Shown: positions 44,906-53,852, counted from the stretch's first letter. The stretch: DNA of 64,000 nt from Larkinella insperata (GCF_026248825.1 NZ_CP110973.1:5973501-6037500); one strand, 5' to 3'. The notes: generated by a model not told the origin, from the letters alone. A program made the numbers and translations.

Positions 44906-45367
44906 ATGAAAAACACGCTCTTCCGATACGTTAACCTCCTGATGGCCTGCATCGTGCTGCTGAGCAGTACCGGTATTGGCCTGATTGAGCATACGTGTCA
45001 GATGCGCGGCAAAAAAGTGTCCCTGGCCATCCAACCGGAAACCAAAGCCGGCTGCCCGGTTCACAGCAAGAAAACGTTTGCCGTATCGAAGAGCGCGTCC
45101 ATCGGTCCGGTGGTCAAACGAACGGATTGCTGCAAGGAAGAGCAACGGTACGAGAATGTTGACTTTTCGTCGTCCATTACCCAACTCGTTGCCAAATTCC
45201 TCCAATCAATCGCTGAAGTGGCCGGTATGGGCGCCGTAGCCCTGGTTAGCTGGTTGATTCATGACCTTCTTCCGGCTGAAACCGACGCGGCCGCAATCCG
45301 GATTGATTCTCCTCCCCTTCCCTACGGACGCGATCTGCTCTCGTTTGTCCAAAGTTTTTTGCTTTAG
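44906..45367 (+). CDS. HYC_CC_PP-type small envelope protein
   Basis: The 153-residue protein has an N-terminal membrane or signal segment (about residues 8-27), then LIEHTCQMRGKKVSL (the H-x-C element), a CC pair in KRTDCCKEEQ and a late PP pair in DSPPLPYG. These are the features of the Bacteroidota family named after these residues, which accompanies TonB receptors and metal genes. The conserved His and Cys residues suggest metal binding in the periplasm, an inference only. It opens the cluster. Confidence 0.8.
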   Translation: MKNTLFRYVNLLMACIVLLSSTGIGLIEHTCQMRGKKVSLAIQPETKAGCPVHSKKTFAVSKSASIGPVVKRTDCCKEEQRYENVDFSSSITQLVAKFLQSIAEVAGMGAVALVSWLIHDLLPAETDAAAIRIDSPPLPYGRDLLSFVQSFLL

Positions 45368-45434
45368 AAAAGTCTTTTGTGCTGAATAAGGGTCTGTGCT
45401 GGTAGAGGCATGGGCTGCTCCTGATTTCTTCATC

Positions 45435-45448
45435 ACAAGTCGACTTGT
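45435..45448. promoter_or_regulatory. 14-bp perfect palindrome before the TonB receptor start
   Basis: ACAAGTCGACTTGT is a perfect palindrome that ends one base before the ATG at 45450. It could be a repressor site or a chance match; it lies in the 82-base spacer after the HYC_CC_PP-type gene. Confidence 0.3.
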
Positions 45449-45449
45449 T

Positions 45450-47708
45450 ATGCAATCACATTCCATCCATAAAACGGGGTTAGCGACACTGCTGCTATCC
45501 ATCATTACATTCTTTTACGCCAATGCGCAAACCATTACCGGAACGGTTTCGGAGCGCGTCAATTCCCAAACCGCCCCACTGGTGGGCGTCAACATTTACT
45601 GGGCCGGAACCACGGTTTCCACCACTTCCGATGCGGAAGGGAAATTCGAAATTGCCCGCCCCAACGACACCCATCAACTGGTGTTCAGTTTCGTCGGCTT
45701 TCAAGCCGACACAATTGCGGTTACCGACCAAACCGCACTGAACGTTGTGCTAACCAGCCAGAATACCCTGCAGGAAGTAACCGTTCAGGGGGCCTCGTCG
45801 CAGATTGACCGTATTTCACCCATCCAGAACGAGATTATTACAACCCGAACACTGGCCAAAGCCGCCTGCTGTAACCTTTCGGAGTCGTTTGAAACCAACG
45901 CGTCCGTCAACGTGTCGTACAGTGATGCCGTGACGGGGGCCAAGCAAATTCAGATGCTGGGCCTAAGCGGTAATTACGTGCAAACCAATGTCGAGAACAT
46001 TCCTACCATCCGCGGGCTGGCTTCAACCTTCGGCCTGAACTTTATTCCCGGCACCTGGATTTCGGCTATCGACATCGGCAAGGGCGCGGGATCGGTTGTG
46101 AACGGCTACGAAAGCATGTCGGGGGCCATGAACGTAGAATTGCAGAAACCCGATGCGCAGGAACGCGTACTGGCCAATGCTTACGTCAACAGTTTCGGGC
46201 GCGTGGAAGGCAACCTGAATCTGTCGAAACCGTTAACGGAAAAATGGAGCGTCGGCTTTCTGGGTCACGCCAGCACCCTGCAAAACCGCATCGATCAGAA
46301 CGGCGACAACTTTCTGGATTTACCGCTCTACAACCAGTATAACGGGATCATTCGGGCCAAATACGGCACGGAACGGTTTATGACGCAGTTCGGCGTGAAG
46401 GCGCTGCACGAAGACCGGACGGGGGGCCAGGCCACCGAAAGCCGGAGCAGTGGCCCGACGTACCGGTTTACCAACACCACCAAACGGCTGGAAGCGTTTT
46501 CCAAAACCGCCCGTCTGTACCCCGAAAAACCGTACCGCGGCCTGGGCCTGATCCTGAACGCCGTGCACCACGAGCAAAACTCGGTGTTTGGCTTTACGCC
46601 CTACGACGGTCGGCAGCAGTCGCTGTACGGAAACCTCATTTACCAGTCGATTATCGACAACACGGCCCATTCGTTTAAGCTGGGCGCGAGCTACCTGCTC
46701 GACGATTACCGCGAAAAATACCGGGATACACTCATGACGCGAACCGAGTCGGTGCCGGGCGTTTTTGGGGAATACACCTACAAATACCTAGACAAACTAA
46801 CGCTGGTGGCCGGTGCGCGGCTGGATTTCCACAACCTGTTCGGCACGCAGTTTACCCCCCGCATCCACGCCAAATACGACTTGAACCCCAACCTGACGCT
46901 CCGGGCGTCGGCGGGCCGGGGCTTCCGGACGCCCAACGCGCTGGCCGAAAATTACGGTTACCTGGTCAGTTCGCGGACGGTTTATTTTGACGGCAAACCC
47001 CAGGCCGAAGTATCGTGGAATTACGGAACCAGTCTGGCGCAGGAGTTTATGCTGTTTGGACAGCGGGCGTCGCTGGTGCTGGATTATTACCGCACCAACT
47101 TCCAGAACCAGTTGATTGCCGACCTGGAACACCCGCGCGAACTCCATTTTTATTACCTGTCGAGCCAGTCGGCGCCGGGGGTGAAAGCCCGTTCGTTTTC
47201 CAACAGCTTTCAGGCCGAGCTTAATTACCAGCCCATCAAGCGTATGGAAGTCAAACTGGCGTACCGGCTTTTCGACGTTCGGCAGTCGATGGGCATGACC
47301 TTTGGCGAAAGCCTGCTGCTGCCGCGCATGATGGTGAGCCGCGACCGGGTGCTGTTCAATGCCGGGTATGCCCTGCCGTACGACAAATGGAAGTTTGATT
47401 TCACGGTGCAGTGGAACGGCCCGCGCCGGATACCGTACCTACGGGAAGGCTACGAACACACCGGCTACCAGAACATGCCCCGCGAAAATGCGCCTGGTTT
47501 TTACAACATCAACGCCCAGGTCAGCAAATCATTCCGGTTGTGGGAGGTGTACCTGGGCGGTGAAAACCTCGGTAATTTCCGGCAGGCCAACCCCATCGTG
47601 GGCGCCAACGATCCGTTCGGACGGGATTTCGACGCGGCCGCCCGCGTCTGGGGTCCCATTACGGGCCGGATGATTTACGCGGGTTTTCGCTACAAACTTA
47701 AAATCTGA
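45450..47708 (+). CDS. TonB-dependent outer-membrane receptor, probably for a metal or metal complex
   Basis: The 752-residue precursor has a signal peptide (about 1-27, cut before QTITG), a carboxypeptidase-like regulatory domain (about 28-112; LVGVNIYWAGTTVSTTSDAEG), a plug domain (about 125-235; IQMLGLSGNYVQTNVENIPT, YESMSGAMNVELQKP) and a beta-barrel ending GFRYKLKI. A Cys pair in AKAACCNLSESF at the start of the plug is unusual and fits metal recognition. I start at 45450, where the signal peptide begins; the open frame begins at 45396. Substrate is inferred from the neighbours (copper-type proteins). Confidence 0.92.
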   Translation: MQSHSIHKTGLATLLLSIITFFYANAQTITGTVSERVNSQTAPLVGVNIYWAGTTVSTTSDAEGKFEIARPNDTHQLVFSFVGFQADTIAVTDQTALNVVLTSQNTLQEVTVQGASSQIDRISPIQNEIITTRTLAKAACCNLSESFETNASVNVSYSDAVTGAKQIQMLGLSGNYVQTNVENIPTIRGLASTFGLNFIPGTWISAIDIGKGAGSVVNGYESMSGAMNVELQKPDAQERVLANAYVNSFGRVEGNLNLSKPLTEKWSVGFLGHASTLQNRIDQNGDNFLDLPLYNQYNGIIRAKYGTERFMTQFGVKALHEDRTGGQATESRSSGPTYRFTNTTKRLEAFSKTARLYPEKPYRGLGLILNAVHHEQNSVFGFTPYDGRQQSLYGNLIYQSIIDNTAHSFKLGASYLLDDYREKYRDTLMTRTESVPGVFGEYTYKYLDKLTLVAGARLDFHNLFGTQFTPRIHAKYDLNPNLTLRASAGRGFRTPNALAENYGYLVSSRTVYFDGKPQAEVSWNYGTSLAQEFMLFGQRASLVLDYYRTNFQNQLIADLEHPRELHFYYLSSQSAPGVKARSFSNSFQAELNYQPIKRMEVKLAYRLFDVRQSMGMTFGESLLLPRMMVSRDRVLFNAGYALPYDKWKFDFTVQWNGPRRIPYLREGYEHTGYQNMPRENAPGFYNINAQVSKSFRLWEVYLGGENLGNFRQANPIVGANDPFGRDFDAAARVWGPITGRMIYAGFRYKLKI

Positions 47709-47717
47709 ACAAGACGT

Positions 47718-48296
47718 ATGAAGCTATACATCAAACACATGGTCTGCGGCCGGTGCAAGCGCGTTGTCCGCGAGATTCTGGAAGAACTCGGAATCCAGGT
47801 TCAGCACGTGGAACTGGGGGAAGTGGAGATTGGCGAACTGCCCGCGACGGTTTCGATGGACCAGATCCGGCAGGCCCTGGCCGAAAACGATTTCGAGTTG
47901 CTGGAAGACCGGAAGGCCGTGCTGGTAGAACAAATCAAAGCCATCGTTGTCAACGAAGTACACCACGACCGGCGCGAACGGCCGGAACACCAGAACCTGT
48001 CGGATTTCCTGACGCAGAAGATCGGTTACGACTATTCGTATCTGAGTCATTTGTTCTCGGCGGTGGAAGGCCTGACCATCGAGAAGTACGTCATCGCTCA
48101 GAAAATTGAGAAAGTAAAAGAGTATTTGCGGTATGGCGAGTTAACCCTGAGTGAGATTGCCTGGCGGCTGGGTTACAGCAGCACGCAGCACCTGTCCAAT
48201 CAATTCAAGCAATTGGTGGGACTAACCCCAAGCGATTTCAAACGGACGGAAGCCGCCTACCGCACGGAAATTGATAAAGTGGGCCAGCCAAAATGA
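47718..48296 (+). CDS. HMA-AraC fusion: metal-sensing AraC-family regulator (predicted)
   Basis: The 192-residue protein starts with an HMA-like (heavy-metal-associated) fold of about 70 residues whose metal loop is HMVCGRCKRVVREILEEL (CxxC ligands). The C-terminal half is an AraC-type double helix-turn-helix region, with LTLSEIAWRLGYSSTQHLSN for the recognition helix and FKQLVGLTPSDFKR. It is shorter than classical AraC proteins because the cupin sensor is replaced by the HMA module. Binding of a metal such as Cu(I) to the CxxC pair could control DNA binding. It follows the receptor gene after 9 bases. Confidence 0.86.
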   Translation: MKLYIKHMVCGRCKRVVREILEELGIQVQHVELGEVEIGELPATVSMDQIRQALAENDFELLEDRKAVLVEQIKAIVVNEVHHDRRERPEHQNLSDFLTQKIGYDYSYLSHLFSAVEGLTIEKYVIAQKIEKVKEYLRYGELTLSEIAWRLGYSSTQHLSNQFKQLVGLTPSDFKRTEAAYRTEIDKVGQPK

Positions 48297-48413
48297 TGCA
48301 CAACCTGACCCAAGTTATGTACGTTCATCACTAGCCGCCGTCCTAATTTTGTATTACCTGCCGTACCGTAAGAACCCGTAAATCAATTGTTCACTCATAT
48401 AAACTGAACCGGT

Positions 48414-48752
48414 ATGGAAACCATGCAAAATCACACAGAGCACATTCAGATTTGTTTCGATTGCGCAGCCGCCTGCGAACATTGTGCCACGGCCTGTCTG
48501 CAGGAAGAACACGTCATGATGATGCGGGACTGCATCCGGCTTTGCCGCGACTGCGCCGATTTTTGTAAACTGTGCGCGAGCCTCACCGCCCGCCATTCTG
48601 ACTACATGATGGACTTTATGGTCCTCTGCGCCGAAGTGTGCGACGCCTGTGCGGAAGAATGCAGCAAACACGACCATGACCATTGCCGGGCCTGCGCCGA
48701 AGCCTGCCGCCGGTGTGCCGACGACTGCCGGAAACTGTCGGCCAACGCGTAA
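48414..48752 (+). CDS. Cys-rich four-helix-bundle copper-binding protein (DUF326/Csp-like)
   Basis: The 112-residue protein contains 19 Cys, arranged in CxxxC and CxxCxxxC patterns along four predicted helices: ICFDCAAACEHCATAC, CIRLCRDCADFCKLC, CAEVCDACAEEC and CRACAEACRRCADDC, plus a HDHDH stretch. This matches the copper storage protein (Csp)/DUF326 family, which fills the helix-bundle core with many Cu(I) ions. There is no signal peptide, which suggests a cytosolic Csp3-type protein. It lies in the metal cluster. Confidence 0.9.
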   Translation: METMQNHTEHIQICFDCAAACEHCATACLQEEHVMMMRDCIRLCRDCADFCKLCASLTARHSDYMMDFMVLCAEVCDACAEECSKHDHDHCRACAEACRRCADDCRKLSANA

Positions 48753-48779
48753 CGCCCTTCACCTACTTGCTTCAATGCC

Positions 48780-50231
48780 ATGAATACAACCGTAAAACCG
48801 TTACTTGTTCTTGCTTTTTGCAGTCTCTTCGGGTTTGCCCGGGCGGACGGCTTTCCGGCCGACACCAGCCGGAAAGCCAAAATGCCCCCGGCCCGGAAGA
48901 TGATGCGGCAGGACAGCATGGACCATGCCGCCATGAACCACGCCATGCACAACATGATGGCGATGCACCAGGGCATGTCGATGATGTCTCACCTGTATTC
49001 GCGGAACCTGCCCATGAGCCGGAACGCATCCGGAACCGCCTGGCACCCCGACCAGACCCCCATGTACATGTACATGGGCCACCCAACCGATCGGGCCGGT
49101 CGCCCTTGGATGACCATGCTGCACTACAGTCTTTTCATTCGCCACACCAACCAGAACTTCAACAACCCCGGCAAACAGGGCCGGGCAACGGCTTTCGACG
49201 CGCCCAACTACATGATGGGCATGGCCCAGCGCCCGGTCGGACGGCGGGGTTTGCTGGCCATTAAAGCCATGCTTTCCCTCGACCCGTTCACGGTGGGGAG
49301 CAACGGGTATCCGCTGCTGTATCAGTCGGGTGAAACCTACAACGGCCAGCGGCTGGTCGACCGCCAGCACCAGCACGATCTGTTCTCGGAACTGTCGGTG
49401 GGGTATTCCTACGCGCTTTCGCCCAACGCGGATGTGTTTGGTTACGTGGGCTATCCGGGTGAACCGGCACTGGGACCACCGGCATTCATGCACCGAATTT
49501 CGTCGTTCAACAACCCGGATTCACCGCTGGGGCACCACTGGACCGACGCCACCCACATTACTTACGGGGTAGCCACGGCTGGTTTCCGCTACAAAATTGC
49601 CAAGCTGGAAGTCTCGAGCTTTACCGGTCGCGAACCCAACGAAAACCGGTATGGTTTCGACCGCCCGCGTTTCGACAGTTATTCGTACCGGCTTTCGGTC
49701 AACCCGTCGCCCTCGCTGGCCCTCCAGTTTTCGCAGGGATTTCTCAAAAGTCCGGAAGCCATCGATCCGGACCACAACGTGACCCGCACCACGGCATCGC
49801 TTTTGCACAGTAAACCGCTGGGACGGCCCGACCGCTACGTGTCCTCGGCGCTGGTTTGGGGCATGAATACGCACGACGGTGTCCACGAAAATGCGTATCT
49901 GGCCGAAACTAGCCTGCAACTGGGCCGGACGGCTTTGTACGGACGCTACGAAAACATCACCAAATCCGTCGACGAGCTGAACCTGCGGGACTATTTTTTT
50001 GATTACCAAACCGACGAAACGATGCTCGTCAACATCAACAGCCTAACGTTGGGCATGAACCACCGGCTTTTGCAACTGGCCCGCACGGATCTGGTTCTGG
50101 GTGCGCAACTGACGGGGAGTCTTCCCGCCAAAGCCCTGGAACCAGTTTATGGTAAAACACCGTTATCAGGACAGATTTACCTGAGAATTACGCCCTCGCT
50201 CATGCCGATCATGATGCCGGGCAAACCCTAA
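48780..50231 (+). CDS. Met/His-rich outer-membrane protein of the metal cluster
   Basis: The 483-residue precursor has a signal peptide (about residues 1-22) followed by a Met/His-rich stretch (about 35-75) with MDHAAMNHAMHNMMAMHQGM and MYMYMGHPTDRAG, which suits binding of Cu(I)/Ag(I). The remaining ~380 residues have alternating beta-strand pattern, aromatic girdles and no enzyme motif, in keeping with an outer-membrane barrel. I do not recognise a named family. Copper binding is inferred from the Met/His content and neighbours. Confidence 0.7.
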   Translation: MNTTVKPLLVLAFCSLFGFARADGFPADTSRKAKMPPARKMMRQDSMDHAAMNHAMHNMMAMHQGMSMMSHLYSRNLPMSRNASGTAWHPDQTPMYMYMGHPTDRAGRPWMTMLHYSLFIRHTNQNFNNPGKQGRATAFDAPNYMMGMAQRPVGRRGLLAIKAMLSLDPFTVGSNGYPLLYQSGETYNGQRLVDRQHQHDLFSELSVGYSYALSPNADVFGYVGYPGEPALGPPAFMHRISSFNNPDSPLGHHWTDATHITYGVATAGFRYKIAKLEVSSFTGREPNENRYGFDRPRFDSYSYRLSVNPSPSLALQFSQGFLKSPEAIDPDHNVTRTTASLLHSKPLGRPDRYVSSALVWGMNTHDGVHENAYLAETSLQLGRTALYGRYENITKSVDELNLRDYFFDYQTDETMLVNINSLTLGMNHRLLQLARTDLVLGAQLTGSLPAKALEPVYGKTPLSGQIYLRITPSLMPIMMPGKP

Positions 50232-50263
50232 ACCATTCACCGTCACTAAAACTCTCTATAGCA

Positions 50264-50611
50264 ATGAAAAAGCACGTAGCTGGATTGATCACCCTCCTGT
50301 TTCTGACCTTTGGCCTGACCGCTCAGGCGGGTGACGACAAAGAAAAAGAGGTTAAAATAAAAACCTCGGCCATTTGTTCCATGTGCAAAGAGCGCATCGA
50401 GCGAAATCTGGCGTTTGAAAAAGGCATCAAGGAATCCAATCTGGATTTGAAAGATAAAGTGGTGACAGTGAAATACAACCCGAAGAAAACCGACGTTGCC
50501 AAAATTAAAGCCAATATTTCCAAAACCGGCTACGATGCCGATGAAGTAACCGCCGACGAAAAAGGCTACGCCAAACTCCCCTCCTGCTGCAAAAAAGGCG
50601 GACACATGTAA
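50264..50611 (+). CDS. HMA-domain metallochaperone-like protein, secreted
   Basis: The 115-residue protein has a signal peptide (about residues 1-22, cleaved near LTAQAGDD). A heavy-metal-associated domain with the metal loop SAICSMCKERIERNL (CxxC) follows. It ends in a CCKKGGHM tail with two more Cys and a His. It is probably a periplasmic copper or related metal carrier. It closes the cluster. Confidence 0.85.
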   Translation: MKKHVAGLITLLFLTFGLTAQAGDDKEKEVKIKTSAICSMCKERIERNLAFEKGIKESNLDLKDKVVTVKYNPKKTDVAKIKANISKTGYDADEVTADEKGYAKLPSCCKKGGHM

Positions 50612-50613
50612 GG

Positions 50614-50725
50614 TAAGAATTAAAAGTTGAGAGTTAAAAATAGGCACTGCCTGGGAAGGGTACTCTTTAACTGCTGACGGTTTTCATTGCCGTACTTTTA
50701 AGGTTTACCTTTTCACTTTTAATTC
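50614..50725. repeat. Intergenic inverted repeat, copy 5
   Basis: GAATTAAAAGT (50617-50627) and its inverse ACTTTTAATTC (50715-50725) flank about 87 bases, with AGAGTTAA and TCTTTAACTG words inside. It uses the same words as copies 1-4 but is the most diverged. It separates the metal cluster from kynU. Confidence 0.55.
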
Positions 50726-50729
50726 ATGT

Positions 50730-51974
50730 ATGGAGAATTCGTTGGCGTTTGCCCGGCGGCTGGATCAGGCCGATCCGCTTCGGTCGTACCGTGACCGGTT
50801 TTATATTCCCGAGCGCGCCGGGAAACCGCTGATTTACTTTTGTGGTAACTCGTTGGGGTTGCAGCCCAAATCCGCCCGGCAGGCGCTGGACCGGGAGTTA
50901 GTCATCTGGCAGCAGCACGGGGTAGAAGGCTGGTTTGAAGGCGAAAGCCCGTGGCTAACCGTTCATCAGCGTTGTAAGCAGCCGCTGGCCCAGATTGTGG
51001 GCGCCCAGCCGTCGGAGGTTTGTCCGATGAACAACCTCACGGTCAATATGCACCTGCTGCTGACCTCGTTTTACCAACCCGGCGCCGGACGCACCAAGAT
51101 TCTGACCATCGGCGGTGATTTTCCGTCTGACCAATATGCGCTCGAAACGCATCTGCAGACCCGCGGGCTGAACCCGGCCGACGCCCTCCTTGAAATCTTT
51201 CCCCGAACCAGCGAATACACCTGGCGGACGGAAGACATTCTGACTGCTATTGAGGAACACCGGGATTCGCTGGCGCTGGTTCTGATGAGCGGTTTGCACT
51301 ACTACACCGGCCAGGTATTCGACATGGCCGCCATCGCCCAAAAAGCCCGCGAGCTCGGTATCCCGGTGGGCTTTGACCTGGCGCACGCCGTCGGGAATGT
51401 TCCCTTGAAACTGCACGACTGGGGCGTTGATTTTGCCTTCTGGTGCTCCTACAAGTACCTCAACTCCGGGCCGGGGGGCGTATCCGGAATCTTTGTTCAC
51501 GAAAAACACCACGATGCTTCCCTTCCCCGACTGGCCGGATGGTGGGGCTACGACGAAACCCGGCGGTTCGACATGACCAAGGGCTTTGTTCCGATGACCG
51601 GGGCCGACGGCTGGCAACTCAGTACGCCAACGGTGCTGGCCGTGGCCGTTCACCACGCGGCTTTGCAGATTACCGCCGAAGCGGGTCTGGAAGCCTTGCG
51701 GCAGAAAAGCGAGCTCTTGACGGGCTTTCTGGAATTCGTGCTGCGGCAATCCGGCCAACCGATGGACATCATGACGCCCGCCAGTCCCGCCGGGCGGGGT
51801 TGTCAGCTATCCCTGCTCATCGAAAACGACGGGAAAGCCGTTTTCAACCGGCTGACCGAACAGGGCATCATCGGCGACTGGCGCGAACCCAACTGCATCC
51901 GGCTGGCCCCCACTCCGTTGTACAACACCTTTGAGGAAGTCTGGCGGGTCGGGCAGGTGTTTCAGTCTTCCTAG
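50730..51974 (+). CDS. kynU: Kynureninase
   Basis: The 414-residue PLP enzyme splits kynurenine to anthranilate and alanine (or 3-hydroxykynurenine to 3-hydroxyanthranilate) in tryptophan breakdown. Fold-type I features are present: the PLP Lys in WCSYKYLNSGPGG (about residue 241), FDLAHAVGNVPL for the cofactor Asp, and HEKHHDASLPRLAGWWGYD. Length is normal. No kynurenine monooxygenase or 3-HAA dioxygenase is next to it, so its pathway partners must lie elsewhere. Its stop overlaps the convergent lipoprotein gene by 4 bases. Confidence 0.95.
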   Translation: MENSLAFARRLDQADPLRSYRDRFYIPERAGKPLIYFCGNSLGLQPKSARQALDRELVIWQQHGVEGWFEGESPWLTVHQRCKQPLAQIVGAQPSEVCPMNNLTVNMHLLLTSFYQPGAGRTKILTIGGDFPSDQYALETHLQTRGLNPADALLEIFPRTSEYTWRTEDILTAIEEHRDSLALVLMSGLHYYTGQVFDMAAIAQKARELGIPVGFDLAHAVGNVPLKLHDWGVDFAFWCSYKYLNSGPGGVSGIFVHEKHHDASLPRLAGWWGYDETRRFDMTKGFVPMTGADGWQLSTPTVLAVAVHHAALQITAEAGLEALRQKSELLTGFLEFVLRQSGQPMDIMTPASPAGRGCQLSLLIENDGKAVFNRLTEQGIIGDWREPNCIRLAPTPLYNTFEEVWRVGQVFQSS

Positions 51975-52522
51975 AGCGGGTCTTCAAACCGCATCTGGCT
52001 TTGCGTGATAGAGCCCCCGTATCCGTTGATTATCATTGTCTTACTGGTAATAGAGGAAATCTCCTTTGTTGCCTGACGCGCCCAGGGGCAGCTTTGTTGA
52101 CCCGGATCAAACACGTATCGGTTGCCGGTGGCTAAATCATCAATCGCCATTCCGACCACCATATCTTCCGTTTCTTTCAATCGCAACAGGTGCACGTCGG
52201 CTTTTTCAATACTTTTGATAAGCAGGTGCTGCGGTTTTTCCCGGTCCAGGATATATTCAAACTGCTCTTGTCCTTTCGCATAAACAGTTGCCCGGATGCT
52301 CCCGTGCGGTTCCAGCCGAATCCGTACGGACCCGGATAGGCTCGAAATATCGTCCAGGGGCGTGGGCGTGTTCCATTTAGGAAACCCGTCTTTAGGCCAT
52401 CCTTCGGGCACCTCCAAAACCTCGCTGGTGAACTGGCACTGCATCATCACCAACAGACTCATCAGGGCTACACCCCTGCTCAACAAACCAGATTTTTTCA
52501 ACGGTAATGCGATCGATTTCAT
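51971..52522 (-). CDS. Predicted lipoprotein of unknown function
   Basis: The roughly 183-residue product has an N-terminal lipoprotein signal, with MSLLVMMQC as the lipobox (Cys about residue 29). The rest of the protein, with short beta-strands (VRIRLEPHGSIRATVYAK), matches no family I recognise. It begins at the ATG at 52522, two codons after an alternative at 52528. The last 4 bases overlap the kynU stop. Confidence 0.65.
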   Translation of the reverse strand: MKSIALPLKKSGLLSRGVALMSLLVMMQCQFTSEVLEVPEGWPKDGFPKWNTPTPLDDISSLSGSVRIRLEPHGSIRATVYAKGQEQFEYILDREKPQHLLIKSIEKADVHLLRLKETEDMVVGMAIDDLATGNRYVFDPGQQSCPWARQATKEISSITSKTMIINGYGGSITQSQMRFEDPL

Positions 52523-52622
52523 GCACAAGAAGGGTTGAATGTGGAGGATACCAATTCTATAATCACATTGTCAAGATAATATACTTCCTAAAAACAATAC
52601 AATAACTACATTTATCGTTAAA

Positions 52623-52641
52623 AAGTATAAAAAAAATACTT
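52623..52641. promoter_or_regulatory. Inverted repeat AAGTAT-N7-ATACTT
   Basis: AAGTAT (52623-52628) and ATACTT (52636-52641) flank seven A. It lies 33 bases upstream of the thioredoxin-like gene in an AT-rich spacer. It may be a binding site or simply AT-rich promoter sequence. Confidence 0.25.
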
Positions 52642-52673
52642 AATTTATCTTTCCAACACAAAATGAGATAGAT

Positions 52674-53786
52674 ATGTACCGGTTTACGTTTCTTTTCGCG
52701 CTCTTTCTGGCTGGAAAGGTTTTCAGCCAAGCCCCCTCGGTCCGGTATTCTATTAAAGGGTATCTGACGAATTTGAAAGGGCGTACGGTTTATCTGGCTC
52801 CTCCTTTTCATCCGGAGAACGGCCCGATTGGTTTTGTGCTGGATTCGTGCGTTTCAACCGATGGCCATTTCTCGTTTCAGGGGAGCATCGGGGAAGCCAA
52901 ATACATTTCGTTACGGATTAAAGGGGGGAAACAGGACCGGTTAAAATTGTTTATTCTCGACAACACTCCTACCACGATCATTGGTAATGCCGATTCGCTT
53001 GAACAGATATCCATTCTGGGTTCCCCGGCTTTACAGCACCAAGTGATTCTTGACAAGTCACTGGAATCTTATCTTACAAGGCTAAAGGAGCTCGAACGAT
53101 TGAGGGGCGAAGCAATTCAAAAGGGTGACCAGAATCAGGATATCATCTACGCTCGTCAATACCAGAGCTTGAACCAGGATATTACGGCTATAAAATCAGC
53201 TTTTATTGAGTCCTACCCGAAATCGCTGGTCAGTCTTTTCGAATTAAACACGATCCTTCCTTTCCTCCCAAAAGAGAAAGCACAAACGCTCTGGAATCAA
53301 CTGGAGTATTCGCTACAGCAGCATTCGGTGGGAAAGCGCATTCACGACCAAGTATTCGACCGGAAGAAGGAAGCCCGGCAGGATTTTCCCAATCTGATTC
53401 TGGCCGACCAAAAGAACAAACCCGTCAGTCTGCTCAATTACAAGGGTAACGTCGTACTGATCGATTTCTGGGCAAGTTGGTGCGACCACTGCCGTCAGGA
53501 GCATAACCGGCTTAAGTCTCTGTATAAGCAATACAAGGACAAGGGCCTCCAGATCGTCAGCATCTCGGTCGATGAAGATACCAACGCCTGGAAAAAAGCC
53601 CTCCAGAAAGCGGGTTTACCCTGGACGCAGCTCTCCGACCGGGTTGGCACCCGCAATGTGGTCGGCACGCAATACCGTGACGGATCCATTCCCATTAACC
53701 TGCTAATTGACAAAGATGGCTATGTGATTCGCAAAGGACTTCACGGCCCGGAGCTGGAAAAACAGCTGGCAATAGTCTTCGACTAA
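52674..53786 (+). CDS. TlpA-like thioredoxin with N-terminal DUF4369 domain
   Basis: The 370-residue precursor has a signal peptide (about residues 1-19), an N-terminal DUF4369 beta domain (about 25-115), a helical linker (about 125-230), and a thioredoxin/TlpA domain (about 235-370) with FWASWCDHCRQEH (CxxC near residue 268). This is the usual Bacteroidota periplasmic thiol-disulfide reductase architecture. The partner is unknown. It may be on its own; a strong terminator follows. Confidence 0.93.
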   Translation: MYRFTFLFALFLAGKVFSQAPSVRYSIKGYLTNLKGRTVYLAPPFHPENGPIGFVLDSCVSTDGHFSFQGSIGEAKYISLRIKGGKQDRLKLFILDNTPTTIIGNADSLEQISILGSPALQHQVILDKSLESYLTRLKELERLRGEAIQKGDQNQDIIYARQYQSLNQDITAIKSAFIESYPKSLVSLFELNTILPFLPKEKAQTLWNQLEYSLQQHSVGKRIHDQVFDRKKEARQDFPNLILADQKNKPVSLLNYKGNVVLIDFWASWCDHCRQEHNRLKSLYKQYKDKGLQIVSISVDEDTNAWKKALQKAGLPWTQLSDRVGTRNVVGTQYRDGSIPINLLIDKDGYVIRKGLHGPELEKQLAIVFD

Positions 53787-53852
53787 TTTCTTACACAGGC
53801 CGACTCGCGCCAGGGTGCCCATCCGTTCAGATGACGTCTCACCGACCAGCCG

